NCBI RefSeq assembly: GCF_000003605.2
Contig: NW_003107609.1
Coordinates: 57,238-120,746, forward strand
DNA length: 63,509 nucleotides
Direction of reading: 5' to 3'
DNA from: Saccoglossus kowalevskii
Taxonomy: Eukaryota; Hemichordata; Enteropneusta; Harrimaniidae
The notes under the pieces were generated by a model. It was not told the origin of the DNA, searched no databases, and saw nothing but the letters and a program-made list of their open reading frames with translations. The translations under genes were made by a program, and so were the position numbers. Of the stretch, positions 35,901-50,900 are shown in pieces (within the stretch, counting starts at the first letter, position 1; the number at the start of each line of letters is the position of its first letter).

Positions 35901-38900
35901 TGCATACTATGGATGTATCTAAATATAGATCACATCATGTGAACATTCTATGGCAGTATTTAGGTTCACCCTTGTAACCCAACATGTATAATAATATGAG
36001 GTTATTACAAAGATACCTCAAAGTATTCATGAAGACAGTACAGCAGATGTATCGACCGACGTGCATCGGAGGTCGATGAAATGGCGTACTGTCTGAGTGC
36101 ATACTTTGAGGTATCCCCCTATTAAATAACCTTATTATTATACATCTTTTTCTTCCAAGGATACATCATGGGAATGCCAAAATCCAAAAAGAACTGCTTT
36201 GTGTGGAGTCCGGTCAAACCTTTGTGGCAGCCATGTTTGTTTTTATTATTAGACGATGCTTATGCGCGTAATCATTCCATATTTGGAATTTGCATTTTCT
36301 TATATGGTAGGATAAAATACCCTGTAAAATACCGCAAAATTACGGCATGCTGTAACTTATGGCGTTATGGTGACAGATGTTTAATAATACTGGTAATACT
36401 GGTTACTATAAAGTATTTGTCTGAGTTATAGTAAGATTATAAACATGTCGCATACATTAATTGTGTCTGCCCATTTTACTATGGAAATTAGTGTGAATGA
36501 CTGGAAACCATGTTAAAACAAATTTTGGTTCCCAACTTTTTCTTCTACCTTAATTCAGGCTACTAAATATTTTGAAAATAATCTATAGTACTAATGAGCC
36601 CATGATATATCAATGTATGTATAATATAATGTACTATTGCCCATATTTGAACATTGTGTAAACTCAATTGCTGCATGTATACATTATCAAAATATTTAGT
36701 AATGAAAAACCATGCAATATTTTCAGTGTTTCGAGGTTTGTGACGGAAAATAAATGCATGTTAACACAAAGCACTTTAAACAAGAAGTTTTTATCAACTT
36801 CATTTGGTCAAGTCAATGTAAAAGTACACAGGGTGCTGATAAGGGTTAGGATTAACCGAAGTGTGTTTTCTGTGTAAAACACTAACATGTGATTTTTATG
36901 TTCCATGCCACAGCTTTCTACAATAATGCACCAGGCGACACACCAGTCAAGTTTTGGTCAAATAATAGTCTAAAATAAGTGTTATCACCACAGATTAATC
37001 ATCTAGCATATGCTGATGATATATCATAATAACTAGAATGCATTCCCCACAGTGCCTTATTGGGTTTTGAATAGAAATATATTCTTGATAGTGAGTTTCC
37101 ATGTGGCTCCTGCACTATCTCACATAGAAGAGACTCCTCAGCCAACTCGATGGAGCTGTATTTAATAGGTCATTAACCTATTTTGTAGTCGACCGCAACC
37201 CTTTTTATATGAGGCGTTTCAACTGTGTTGATAGTAATGTAGTAGTATTTCTTTCTAATGTTCAATATTCAATGTGATATTTTTTATTTCGGCAGTGTGC
37301 ATATTACATTATTTAAATTTGTTCAGACTAAAATGTTATATCGGGCAATAAAACTGATAAACTATGACCTAACATCCCAATGCGACTAAGATTAACGGTT
37401 TAATCATATCCCATTATCTTTGCGTCTCCTTGGAGACCGCCTACAATAATTATATTTTTCTTTCCTCTTCATGACGTAGTGGCATTTTTCATACAGAGAA
37501 GAGGTATGTTATAGACTGAAAAAAAATAGCAAAATACATGTATACATTGCAGGCATGTTTCTCATCTGCTTACCAAGCACTGATAACAATATTACAAAAT
37601 AGCAATTTTATACGCAGCGTGAATTGTGTATTGTAAGCATCATTGCTTTCATTTTACTTTTTTTCCATATTTTGTTACAGTTAAATGTGAATCATTTTTT
37701 TAGCATCAGGCTATGGATAAAGTTAAGACTGAATTTGCTTTGTATATGTTGATGATTTGTTGTCATTAAGACTGCTAAGTGTAATTATAAATTAAATTAA
37801 ATTGACCAGAGCTAAAATGTGTGGACGATATTTTTTCTGTTACATTCAATAGTGTTTATTCACATGCTAAGAAATAAGGTGTGTGTTGTCCATTAAAATG
37901 TATACATGTGCCAATGTATTGGCCTATCCTGTTAGCATAATCTGACCTGTTTAGCAAAATTACTTTTTTCCCTCAATTTATATGTATAATCTTTAAAGGA
38001 TATAATACCTTGTATTATAAATTTTATGGTGGGCTCCCGACTGAAATTTCCCATCATAAGATTTTGTGAATTCCTCAGTACTAAGGTATAGACAGAAATG
38101 ATGCTGTTTTATCGAATGCTCTGCTGTTGTGGCTTACAAGTAAATAAACTTCTGCTAAATAAAAGTCACTTTGGTATATATGTGTTACTTATAACAATTG
38201 CTTTTATTTATTTATTTTCCATCCTCAGTTTCCAATACATATAGTGGATGACCATTTGAATGCCAGAATTAACTTTGTTCGCCCCCCCCCCCCAAAAAAA
38301 AAAAACTTGCACAATTACTAGTATTTGTATATTTTGTTTTCCAATTTTGTTTATCTTCTATCAAGAGCTAGCTGTAGCAAATGAGATTTTAATGTCCATT
38401 TGCTTCAAAATTAAGAAATATACAGAAAAGTATGGAAAATATTGCTTTAACATTTTGGTGGATAAAAAGATGGCATTCAAGGGGTTAATAATTTGCATAT
38501 CTCTGTGATTGCTTACCATCGATCTCATCTTTGTTTTACAGTTTTACATAACATAAGGTTCAAGGACAGCCATGTAGATTGGAACAGTTTGACTGAAATC
38601 TACTTTTATAGCGACAAAACCAGCTCCAAGCTAGCTAGGTCGATTGGAACAAGCATTGGTTTGTCAAAAGGTATGCAAATCACTTTCACTTCCTTGCTAA
38701 ACTATTAAAGTGTTTAGGCATAGTTATTTGTAATGCAAAATAATACTGTAACAGTTATAAAACTCAGACATATACTGTTCCCAGTGTTCTCTGAAAATAG
38801 TCAAAGGTGCTTGATGATTTGTATGTGGGGTCTCTTTTCTGTCAGTTTGTCTACATTTTTAAAATTATTTTGCTCAGTATTGTCAAAGTAACAGTTTGGT

Positions 38901-41900
38901 TTTTTGTTACTGGTTAATTTGTTACTACGAGTCTCAGAAAGTTCAACATTTTTTTTTGGGGGGGGGGGGAATAAGTGTAATGTTGCACTTTGATTAGCAG
39001 TCGTAGTTGGATTGTCAGGTTCCTGCAATATTAACATCTATTGTCCTGGTGGTACACTTGGTGGTGAGGAATCATAAATACTACCTTCCTTAATTATCCA
39101 AGCCAACACCAAAGCATTTGTATATATATTTGACTGTTCTGCTACTCAACTAGCTGAAAACACAATTATTTGAAGATGTGGTAGTATCTGTTTGGTCAGA
39201 TTTCCAGATGATGTTGGTCAGTAGGCGTATTCTAGTGCCACTTTGCGTAACAGCCAACTGATTCATCAGTTATTACAGTTGCTCAGTGGAAGTAACTCAA
39301 CAGCTGAATACTCACTTCATTTGTTCTGTTGTAACAACTTCTATCATTTTTTAATTCTGACTAAAAAATATTATTTTAATTTCTCTCCTGTAGCGTCTTC
39401 CAGTGGTACTAGATTGCATCGTGGTTACTGTCTAGAGGCAGCACTTGATGACAAGCCACCACCTATATCTCATCTTGTATTTGTCATTCATGGTATAGGA
39501 CAAAAAATGGATTCTAGTTGTATCATTAAAAGTTGTACTGAGTAAGTCTGCAGCTACTAATAGTTAAAAGTCTCTTTGAAATACTGTGGGGTAAAAAATA
39601 ATACCTATTGTTTGTGTGGAGTGCATTTCTGAATTTGTCTTATTTGTTGGCTCTCATTGTAGGTGAGAGATTGCATACATCAATTTCATCACACATGATT
39701 ACGGTAGATTCAAATCAAATCAAGTCAAAATCATTACACATAATCTTATGTATGTGTTACCTCTCGTATGATCAATATCTCATATATTTGATACATTGAA
39801 ATATTGAATCTGTACACATCAATTACCTAATTTGTTTTTCTTTGTCGACCCTTTTCACAGTTTAAGGACAACAACACAGAAAATGGTCGCCAAGCATTTT
39901 CCTAGTCTTGCAAGTGCCACGTCAACTAAGAGAGTTGAATTCCTCCCAGTCGAATGGAGATCAGTACTCAAATTGGACGGTGATATGGTCGACTGTGTCA
40001 CGCCGCACAGATTACGAGGACTTCGTAGTGTGCTGAATTCAAGTGCAATGGACATCATGTATTATACCAGTCCTTTATTTAGATCTGAGGTATGTGATTC
40101 CCCTGCACTGTCTGTCATGTAGTAATGTGTTGTATTTAAAGTGCAGTGGTTGTCACACAGTGTGCATCTGAATCACACATGTGCTACATATAGCATTACA
40201 TTGTGAGTTATTTATGTACCGGTAATTATAATACTATGCAGCCAATCGAGTCTCCCTTTACTTAACTATTCTGATTTTTAATAGTCAGTTTGACACTGGT
40301 ATATGAAATACTGGTACATGGGGTTTTGATGATCGGAAATTGCTGCAGTGAAGTTCATAGAAGTCAGATTGTCAGTTGTCCCTATCAAGCATGTTTGTCT
40401 TCATGAAACCAAATCTAAAATTTTAAAATAGCTAACATTTAAGGGGATTTAACACAAAAGCTTTGTAGAGCAACTATATTTTCATGTGGACAACCAGTTT
40501 CTCAGAGTGGTTGTAACCACGTATTTTCTTTAATATTGATTCCTTGTTCATCGCATTTGATACCATACCTGTCCAAGAGTTTGCATATGATCAAGCACAT
40601 TCAACAATGATGAGGATGTTGACTTTGACTGTGTTGCCACAAACCCTAAAAACATCGTAAATTCAGGTGGTATATAATGCTTATTACAATAAAACATGCA
40701 TATTTTTTGTAACCATTTCTGTTTCTTCATTGTAAAAGTGTGAAATCAATGACGGCAACAACTAATTTTTCAATTTTGTTTTTCCCAAATGGAGGTACGA
40801 TTTTTCTCAATCTGGCACATGGTGAACTAAAATTGGGGGGTCTGCTTGGCTAAACACCCATGCTTCTAAAACACGTGATTTTTAGAGCTAAGTACCCTGG
40901 GCGCTAAGTCAGATGTGTATGGTAGGTAAATTCCAGCATTCTTAGATTACCTCGGTAGATTGCGAATACTAGGAAATACTAACAAGACAAAACACAGCTT
41001 CAAACAAACTGACACTGCTTTACAGTTAACAATGCTATCCACACAAAACTCATTATTGAAATAATTTCCTTTTTAGATTGTGAGAGGTTTACAGAGGGAG
41101 CTCAACAGGTTGTATAAAATGTTCTGTGAGCGAAATGAAGGGTTTGAAGCAAATGATGGGCGTGTGTCAGTTATATCACATTCGCTGGGTGCCGTGATCG
41201 TGTATGATATTTTGACAGGATGGAATCCGATACACTTATACGACCAGTACTTGATACATGAACATGCTGCGCATCCCGATTTAGATACGGTAGATAAAGA
41301 ACACGAGGAGCTTGCCCGGGAGTTGAGTCGTGTCCGAGAGAGGTATGTGGTTCTTTTTTAACCAACACACTTGATATGGTGATATGTGTCCAATCATTTT
41401 TATCAACTTTTTTTAACTTTTTGTGATGTGTGGGCTGATTTTAATCAGATTTTGGTATAAATTCATGCATAATAATTAGGATATTTGCATACCATTTAAA
41501 ATCTTTCAGCATGTATTGTTAATATCCAAACATTTTGCTCAAATTAGTTGAAACTTGGTACATGTGTTCTGTCTGCGTGGTTGCATGACTGATAATTGTT
41601 TGGAATCAATAGGTACATTTTAATTAGCTAATTTGCATAACAATGAAACTGTATTTTGGAAATGTTTTTTGTTTTAGTATTCTTATATAGCAGTTTGGCC
41701 AAATACTAATTATCAGTTTGTATCATGATAGTAATTTGTTTTTGAATTTAATGCATGCATACTGTGTATTCGCTTGTCAATGAATATCTAACACTATTTG
41801 TGAATATTGATGAACTATATTTTGTATCATAGTAACAGTTTGGTCAAATTGTTCAAATTTCACTCATACATCACACATGCACATGCATTTTTTTCATGAT

Positions 41901-44900
41901 TCGATTAATGATAGCCGAATAGCAGCCATTTCAAGGCCGAAAATGCATCAAAATCGCACATTGTCACCATTCCGGACCCGGATCTCAGTTACGCATGGAC
42001 GGATTTTGTTCAAATTTGGTACATACATTAAACATAATAGGACCTTGATGCACGTCATTTTTTTTTTTTGGATCGTGTTTGAAATGGCCGACTGGCTGCC
42101 ATTTTGTTTTAAAGAATTCAGTTCTGGATCCGTATCTGAGACTTGTCTGGATTGATCGAGTTCAAACTTCACACACATAAGGTACATCATGTCACAAATA
42201 TGTTTGTACATTTGTTTCATGATCTCATTAACGATAACCAAATGACGGCCGCTTTAAGGCCGAAAATGCATTGAAATCACACATTTTCACCATTCCGGAC
42301 CCGGATCTCAGTTATGCATGGACGGATTTTGTTAAAATTTGGTACATACATTAAACATAATAGGACCTTGATGCACGTCATTTTTTTTTTTCGAATCAAG
42401 TTCGAAATGGCCGACTGGCGGCCATTTTGTTTTAAAGAATTCACTTCTGGATCCGTATCCGAGACATGTCTGGATTGATCAAGTTCAAACTTCACACACA
42501 CATGGTACATCATGTCACAAATAGATATGTGCATTTGTTTCATGATTCGCTTAACAATAGCTGAATGATGGCCATTTTAAGGCCGAAAATGCATCAAAAT
42601 CACGTATTTTCACAATTCCGGAACCGGATCTCAGTCATGCATGGACGGATTTTGTTCAGATTTAGTGCATATATTAAACATAATAGAAGCTTGATGCACA
42701 CCAATTTTTCTTCAGATCAATTTCAAAATGGCCGACATCGTGTCCATTTTGTTTTAAAGAGTTTAGTTTTTTATCCATATCTCGGACATGCCTGGACTGA
42801 TCAAGACCACACTTCACACACATCATACAATGTGTTGTACATATGCAGGTGCATTTCGGATCAGACCACTGAAAGTGGTCTGAGATTTCGGTCATGATCT
42901 GCTTTGAATGTTTATGTCACTCAAATATGAACGGTACGGGGACGTGTCATTGACAATGACTTGTTTGATATGATTTGCCCATGTGCATTATAGTTGTGTG
43001 CCTATGGAGTGCCTATGATGTGTTCACAAATAAATTATTCATGCGTTTTAGATGTACCTACCATTGAGTTGTCATTTCTGGAGCGGAGCTCTATTCTTTT
43101 CCAAATATATCTCTCATTTACATATCACCAACATTCTAATAATTATTTTTTTTGCAATATTTGTTGATGTTTTAAAATTCAACATTGACTGTGAAAATGC
43201 TAATAATAGTTCCTTTGCAAATAGGCATTTGAATAATTATGAAAAAATATGTAAAATATTATTGTAATAATACTACATGTAATTAAAATTTTATATTCCT
43301 GTTGTATTTATTTATTTAATGTACAATAAATTCTGCAAAAAAATGAAAACAAGATGTGATATATGGTTTATTTTTCTCAATGTCTCAAACATCTCCTGCC
43401 CCAGGAATGGTCGTTGACACTAATACTGTAATGTAATTCGTAAAAGCAGATTTATCGTATAAACATTAGACTTCATTCGCTTCAATATATATGTATACCT
43501 GAGTCATTCTATCCAATAATAGTCTATAGGGTATCAAGTTATAAATAAGTTGTTGCTATGAATAAAAAAATCCCAGTTTAAATCCTGAGAGACTAATGAA
43601 ATCTCAGCAGGTATATAAACGTAGTGTTGACTCATTGTCTGTTTCCTCATTCCTACTGCATCATTGTATGTATATATATATTTATATGTGTGTGTGATTT
43701 TTTTTTATCTTTCACTATCTCTGCTCTACATGCTCAACTCTGACATTTTGTCAATTACTCATTTGATTGAATACTTGTACATGCATTGTGTCAGTAGGCT
43801 AGTTTTTTTTTATGGTAATGGGGAGAAGAGGGTAATTATCAATAAAAGCAGCTAGTCTACTCAAAAATTGGGAAATCTGAACACTGTGTATTCATTACAT
43901 TTATATCTTCTACCCTGGTCAATTGTGTCTTAATGTGAAACATGATGATTTTTGTTAGAAATTGATTGGTTAATTTGAAGCGGTGAATAAGTATTTTTTT
44001 TTATTACATGTGTTTGGCTGAAATAATAATATTATCAGCAAATTAAATATGTATTTGCACTTTCCTTGAATGGCAGAGGCATGTCAAAACAAGTCACATT
44101 GTTATGACAAAGCATACAATAATTGTAATTTTTGGGTTTTAATTAATATGTACATTTCTATGGGATATGCGCTTCTAAGAAAGCAAATACAACATTTTCA
44201 GTCCATGCCTTGGAAAACATTTTATGCTTTTAATGAATTACCATAGAAACTAATAATGCCAAAACAAAGACTTTAATAACCATTTCTCACTAAAATTTGA
44301 ACATTACATTCTCAATTTAAAATGGTGACCCTACAATTTTATTTTTATTGTTTGTATGTTCTAATGACTATCAGTAATTTACTTTGAAGTACCGATACAT
44401 TTTAATTTTTTAATTCTGTCCAAATTACTCAACCCCAGATAAAATGCAATGTTTTTTTTTTGTTACCCTTTACAGAGTGGGTGAATTGGAAAGCCAGTTA
44501 TTAAGCACAAATCAAGTAGCTGCTGTCACCAGAATGCCAACTTTGAATTTTAAAGTAAGTACATTATAATATTCTCCTGGTAGAGGAGGAAGAAGAGTTA
44601 TAAATTGATTGTGGTTACGGTATGGTGATGAGTGATATTCACTAAATTTTCATTGAAATGTGATCTTATAGCACCAAGCATTTGGTGTACTCTATAATGA
44701 AATATCTTCCACTAGGATACATGTATTGTTTGTTTTGAACTTGCCCTCTTTGATGCGCATTACTGCATGAAGTTTGCCAAGTGGCGGCCATTTTAGGCAC
44801 ATGATGTTTATGATACAAAATCTGCAAAAAGGTAGACCTTTTGACCTAATTTAGTAATTCAATTAACGATACAGTACAACATTTTCTGTTCCTACCTCAG

Positions 44901-47900
44901 ATAAATGTATGTACATAATTTACTTAAAATACTAAAAAATTCAGGTATTTGTTTTGTAGGTGCACTCCCCACTGTTTAAATTTAAACCCCAACCGCATCA
45001 CATAGTGTTACGGGTAGGTCCCAAAATGATGACAATTTTATGAAAAAATAAGGAAGGGGGCCATTATATTATATATGCTGCATCATTGTGTAGACCATGG
45101 ATACACAGCACCTCTGTCTTCTACATAATTATATGTACCGGTACTATAAATATAGACGAAGTATGAAAAGACTCAAGTTTGGATCAAGGATGGCCCGTTT
45201 GAGAAATATTGAAATTTGTTGTTTTCTAAAGTTGACATTTCAGGAAATTTTGCATCTGCTTTATTTTAATACACTGTCATTCTTTCTTCAAGATTATATG
45301 TCATTTTCTTATTGCTATCATTATTATAGTTTTAATGCAATTTTTGTATAAACAAGTGTCTGAATTTTTGTCACTGGTGAATTTATTTCATCATACATGT
45401 TTCTTAGACATGGATGTAAAAGTATTATTATTATAAGAACTCCTATATTGTTACATGTGATACATTTCCAAAAATATTGCATTAATTTAATCTTCTCCAG
45501 TTTCAAAGTGATAATAATTTTCCATTATATACAATAGGATGTTCATTCCCATAATGCATTGCATATATGTAGAGTAATTTGCTCAGTAGAGCAATATTTT
45601 AATTGGGCTCTAACTGCCTCAACATTATTTTCACTATTAAAATGCAGGTTGATAACATGTTTTGTCTTGGTTCACCTCTGGCTGTGTTCTTGGTAATGAG
45701 AGGTGTACGTCCACATGGCAAAGGCAAACAAGACATGATACTACCAAAATCTCAGTGTAAAAGACTTTTCAATATCTACCATCCAGCAGATCCAGTGGTG
45801 AGTGACAGTACACCTAATTCTTTTGGTTAATTGTAAAGAGTGCTATCAGTTTCACAGTTAAGCTAATACCCGGTATTTAAGCCAGTATCATTAATACTGT
45901 GATGTGTTGACTCGGGGAAAACACAAAACATCAAAGAAACCAGAGAGTTTAACTTCTTGTTTATTCTACCGGCACTACTTTTTTTAACATATCTATACAC
46001 TTGGGTGATCAGGTGACATATAACACCATTACAAAAGTATGTATTCTGATGCATGCAATAAAGTAGTCCCCAAAACATCACAAATGCGCTATAGTGATCG
46101 CACCGCATTTTGTTTGATATAGAACTCATAGTGACATGTGCAACACATGTAAAATACATTATTTGCTTGTCAGGTAATTCAAATACAAGCTGCGTGATGA
46201 CTGTAGTTCTTTTAATGATTCACTGAATAAACTTTTAGATACAAAGGGGTAGATGGTTTGTATACTTTTAAATCAGAATAAAGCGTCCCAGTCGTCACAC
46301 CACCCCGTGTTCAATACGAGTTCCATATGGCATATTCTGCACCCAGAAAATGAACCATTCATTCAGTCTTTGGCTCTATGTTGCCTGTATACATACCACA
46401 GATAAGAACACTGCACAATATTGAACTATCAGGGATTGCTACTCACTGTCAACTCATCAACTATATTGTGACAGCAAGTCTGTCTTCTTTTGATTGGTGT
46501 TGCCCATTTAATGATGAAAACAGATTGGCCATAGATTTAGTTGTGTATATATTTATATATGCATACTAACTTTACAAAATTTCAATAATCATAGAATATG
46601 ACCCTCTAAACACTCATCCCCTATTTCCAATTACTAATATACAGTTCTTTGTCAGTTGTTTTTGAAAAATATTATGATGGAATGTGAATGTATGTTTGGG
46701 TTTGTGCATTGTATTATTAGATTTGTGACTTTATACTAATAAATATTAGAGACATCAATGGCATAATATTATAAACCTCTGATATATGATTTGTTATTAA
46801 TCTAGGCTTACAGAATTGAACCCCTTCTCATAAAACACTACTCGACCATAATGCCGTTGAAGATCAACAACAGCGATGCATTGAAACAGAAGAGATATTC
46901 AAAAATGACGATGATGGCGTACCCGTCAGCGAAAGATAAACCCAAAGAAATGATCTCCAGTGGTGCCTCTGCCATGATGCAGGATGTTACCATCATTGAC
47001 TCTGGTCCTAAAAAGGTCCACGTCAAAAAATCAAGTAAGAAATTACAAGTTTTGTTACATTTTAGTTTAATTTTTATGTTAGTTGACAATGCCCTCTTGA
47101 ATGGGATATATGGAACATGTGCATATAGTGGCAAGTTTTTTTTTTACAATATGTTGTATCAAAATACAGTTTTGAAATGCACATCTATTACTCTTGAATA
47201 TATTATAAATATAAAGTTTCAACTTTTTTCAAAGAAAAAAAAAATCATAAAATTAAATTGAGACTTTGTGACTGTTGATGTCATTATTAATTCACTTGTT
47301 AGGCTTTTGTTGGAATTTAATTATTTCCATTATAGACAAATGTATGTTTTCAGAGAGGTTTCACTGTATCACTTACATGTTTTTTTTTTAGAAAATTAAT
47401 AAACTCAAAATAATAATAATAATAATCCATCTTTGTTGATGTTAATAGTCTCACATCTAACATGAGACGTTTCTCGGTCTCGCATCTCACTCATTTAATC
47501 AGTCATGCATCTCACCTTGGGTTCAAATTAACACAGCCTGCAGTGACTTTATGAATGTTACACCTTCCACTCATTTCTTCCTCCATTTCCTAGTAGTTGT
47601 TGATGGAGACACTGATACAGAGCTTGAGAATGAACTATCTTCACTTCACTCTACTGATTCAACTGCATCCTCTTCCTCCTTCTCTGCCATCACTGGCATC
47701 ACATCTTGTAGTAGTAGCGACACTAATACAAGCTTCGGTAGTGTTATCTCTAACATCAATCCATCTAGTCATAGTCTCCATGACGATATAAAGCCCTCCT
47801 CATCTTATCCTTCTCTCTCAGCCGTGTCTGAGTTGTCGTCTTCTATAACAGAGTCGCTGACAGGTACCATTTAAACAATGATTAAATAAATGTGTCTATC

Positions 47901-50900
47901 CTCGTTAGTGATCATCATCTGCAAGCTTGCCTTCTTTTTATGTGTGTTTGAATCACATACTTTTTTTTTTTGCATCAAGTTGCTGCTCTTTCTGTAACTT
48001 AAACTATATTAAACTATACATGCTAACTGTGGCTGTTTTTTATTCCCAGCAAGCTTCAGTAAATATTGAATTTCTTTCAGAATGCCAGTCTTGTCATCTT
48101 TTTTTTTTTTTTGCTCATTCTTTAGATTTTGATTTTTTGTGTAGTATTTTGATTATTTTTATGTGCAGTATTTTGAAGCTGAATTGTGTAATGAGTAGAT
48201 GGGAGGTTAAAGTTGATTCCGTCAATTTGATTGAAATCTGGTACAAGCTCTGATAACACTTGATTCTGGTCACCAGCGTAAATCATCTCTACCGTACCTT
48301 TGATCGTGTGATAAATGTATACCGTAAAATATTTTATTTTAGCTAGATTCTTTTTTGCTGAAAATACTTTTTAGGTGTTTTGTATGGAATTTATTTTCAC
48401 TGATTTTTGTTGAGTTGAATGTAAAATATAGGAAAAAAGGGATATTCACTGGATTTTATTTTCACTGAATCATTCCTTCAGCGAAAATAGCAAAAATTAA
48501 TACCAAACGAAAATAAAGTATTTTACAGTATACAATTTATGTATCACCGAATTGAAAATTTGAAACAGATTTGAAATTCATCTGAGCTGAGTATCAAATG
48601 TGGCCATACTTATTGGTTTAGTAGTTTTAATCAATTGATTGATTCTGAATTATATCAGGTTAATTTATTGATTTTGTGTAATTTATTTGACAATATCAGC
48701 TTTAAAGTACATGTACATAATGATGTTCAAGTGGATTACTATTATTAATGTGTATATTTCATTTCACACACTTGATAACTCATTCTAAGTCTTCATTTTA
48801 CACTGTGCCATATATATTTTACTGTCTATTTTACTGTCTATTCTTAGTTCTTATCTAGTTGTATTTATATACCATATTTACTGATGAAAAATATGTTTAA
48901 AATGTTTTGACTAAAATTACAAATCTGAAAATAGAAAACAAATTCACTTGAGCTTACTAATACTAAAATGTTTTTAGGATATTCTAAGAAAATGTAATAC
49001 TACCGTAAAATCTGTATTAGAAGCCGCATCCCCTCTGTTGCATTGTACCATTTTAATAGAAGCCGCGGCTTCTAATACAGATTTTACAGTAGTAGTAAAT
49101 TATAGTAGTAGTAAATTATAATAATGACAGTGAAAAAGGATTGAAACATTGAACTGGTTTTGTTTTAAGGTTTCTGGAGCAAATGGAGCAAAAAGACTGA
49201 GAATGTGGAGACTGATCCGCAGTTACAAGTCTTGGAAAGTATGAAGGAGATAGCTGCCAAAGATGAGGTTGAAGTGGTTGAGAAGGGAGTCCCAGTCAGT
49301 GTTGAAAGTGTTGGTAAGTTGATGTGATGGTTGATGATTGTGCTAGAACACAGTGTTTCTTTTTTTATCTGAAGTTGTGTCTATATGTTTCTATGTTGCC
49401 ATGGATTAAAAATGTATAATATTTATTCCATATTACTATTAGTCTTCTTTCAGATGAAGTCTGAAAACTAGGACTTATGTTTTGACCTCTGTCTGTTTAC
49501 GTCTACACCTGTATCCCCAACATGACCAATCACATTCAAACTTCACGCATATGTCATGCATACAAAAATGGTTGAATGGCAGACATTTTAAAGGTTAAAA
49601 TTCCTCAAAATTAGGCCTTATGGTCATTTTGTCCAGAACTAAATCTCAATCAATCTTGGTACAAACATCTCAAATTATGGGACCTTGATGCACATAATTT
49701 TCTGATAGAATTCAAAATGGCCAACTGGTGGTCATTTTGTTTTAACTAATGCTGCCTATGCACTGACTGTTCATGTTCAAACTTTATATATTTCTTAAAC
49801 TTGATAGGTCACAGAACTGTGTAATACAATTACTTGTTATTCATTATTTAACACAGTTAAATATAGAATATGATTTGTCTATCAAAGTCTCTATACACGA
49901 TACACAGGTTTGGCAATTGCACTTAAGAGAACCTGTACACAAGTCAAATCACAGTCATTCACAGAATGGTTGCATGGCAGTCCCCTGGAAAAAAACCCAA
50001 AAACATTGTGTATTTCTTGTCGTAGGTTTCTAACCTTTGCGTTGAGAAGCAGAGAAAAAATACCACATTATGAATGTTGTTAAGCTTGTCAACCCATTCC
50101 ACTTCTTTCCTCACAATTTTTTATTCCATAAAAATCATTGTATATCTGCTCAGATTCATAGTATGACCACAGAATAGATCACAGTTTTCTTGCAAAGTGT
50201 CAAGCCAATTTATATTTGTCATCATAGTTTTCTCTCCTTTTTATGTTTGTGTTTTATATCGGTAATTGCCATTTATCCAGCTTCTGTGTTCAAGGATGCC
50301 CATTTATACAAAGGTAACTGTCAAACAACAAGTAAATCCATTCTAGCTGCATGCTTTCATCTTTCACTGGTGTAGGTTATTAAAATTAAAGTAAATGTTC
50401 CTCTTCTAATTCTAATACTTCAGTAGCTGCTATACGTCTTCTTTCCTTATTTGGGTTTCTATTAATGGATGGGTGGATATGCATTTTTCTTTCTCTATTG
50501 ATTAAAAAAATTACTTTATTTATAACTCATTTCAATTTTTTATACATTTATAGTGAAATATACTAAACGAACCTCAGCTTGAAGAAAAAATCCTGGTCAA
50601 TATTGTATTTCTCCAAATTTTTTTTTTTTTGGAAAGGTGGGCATGAATACGATGAGATTAACCTCTAATGAAATCGTTAACTGGTTTGTGTTTACTTATT
50701 TCATTTGCCGTACTTTCGAAACATCAAAGTCGTCTCTCGTCAATTTGCAGAAACCTCATCAGGAGTCTAAACTGTTCTTTTGTTTACACATCATTTAATA
50801 TTTAGTAAAAAACCTCAATATTGTCTTCTTTTCCACTCAATTATGTAGTATTTCATTAAAATCACTACTAGCAAGTTTGTTTCATATCAATCTTGTTGTT

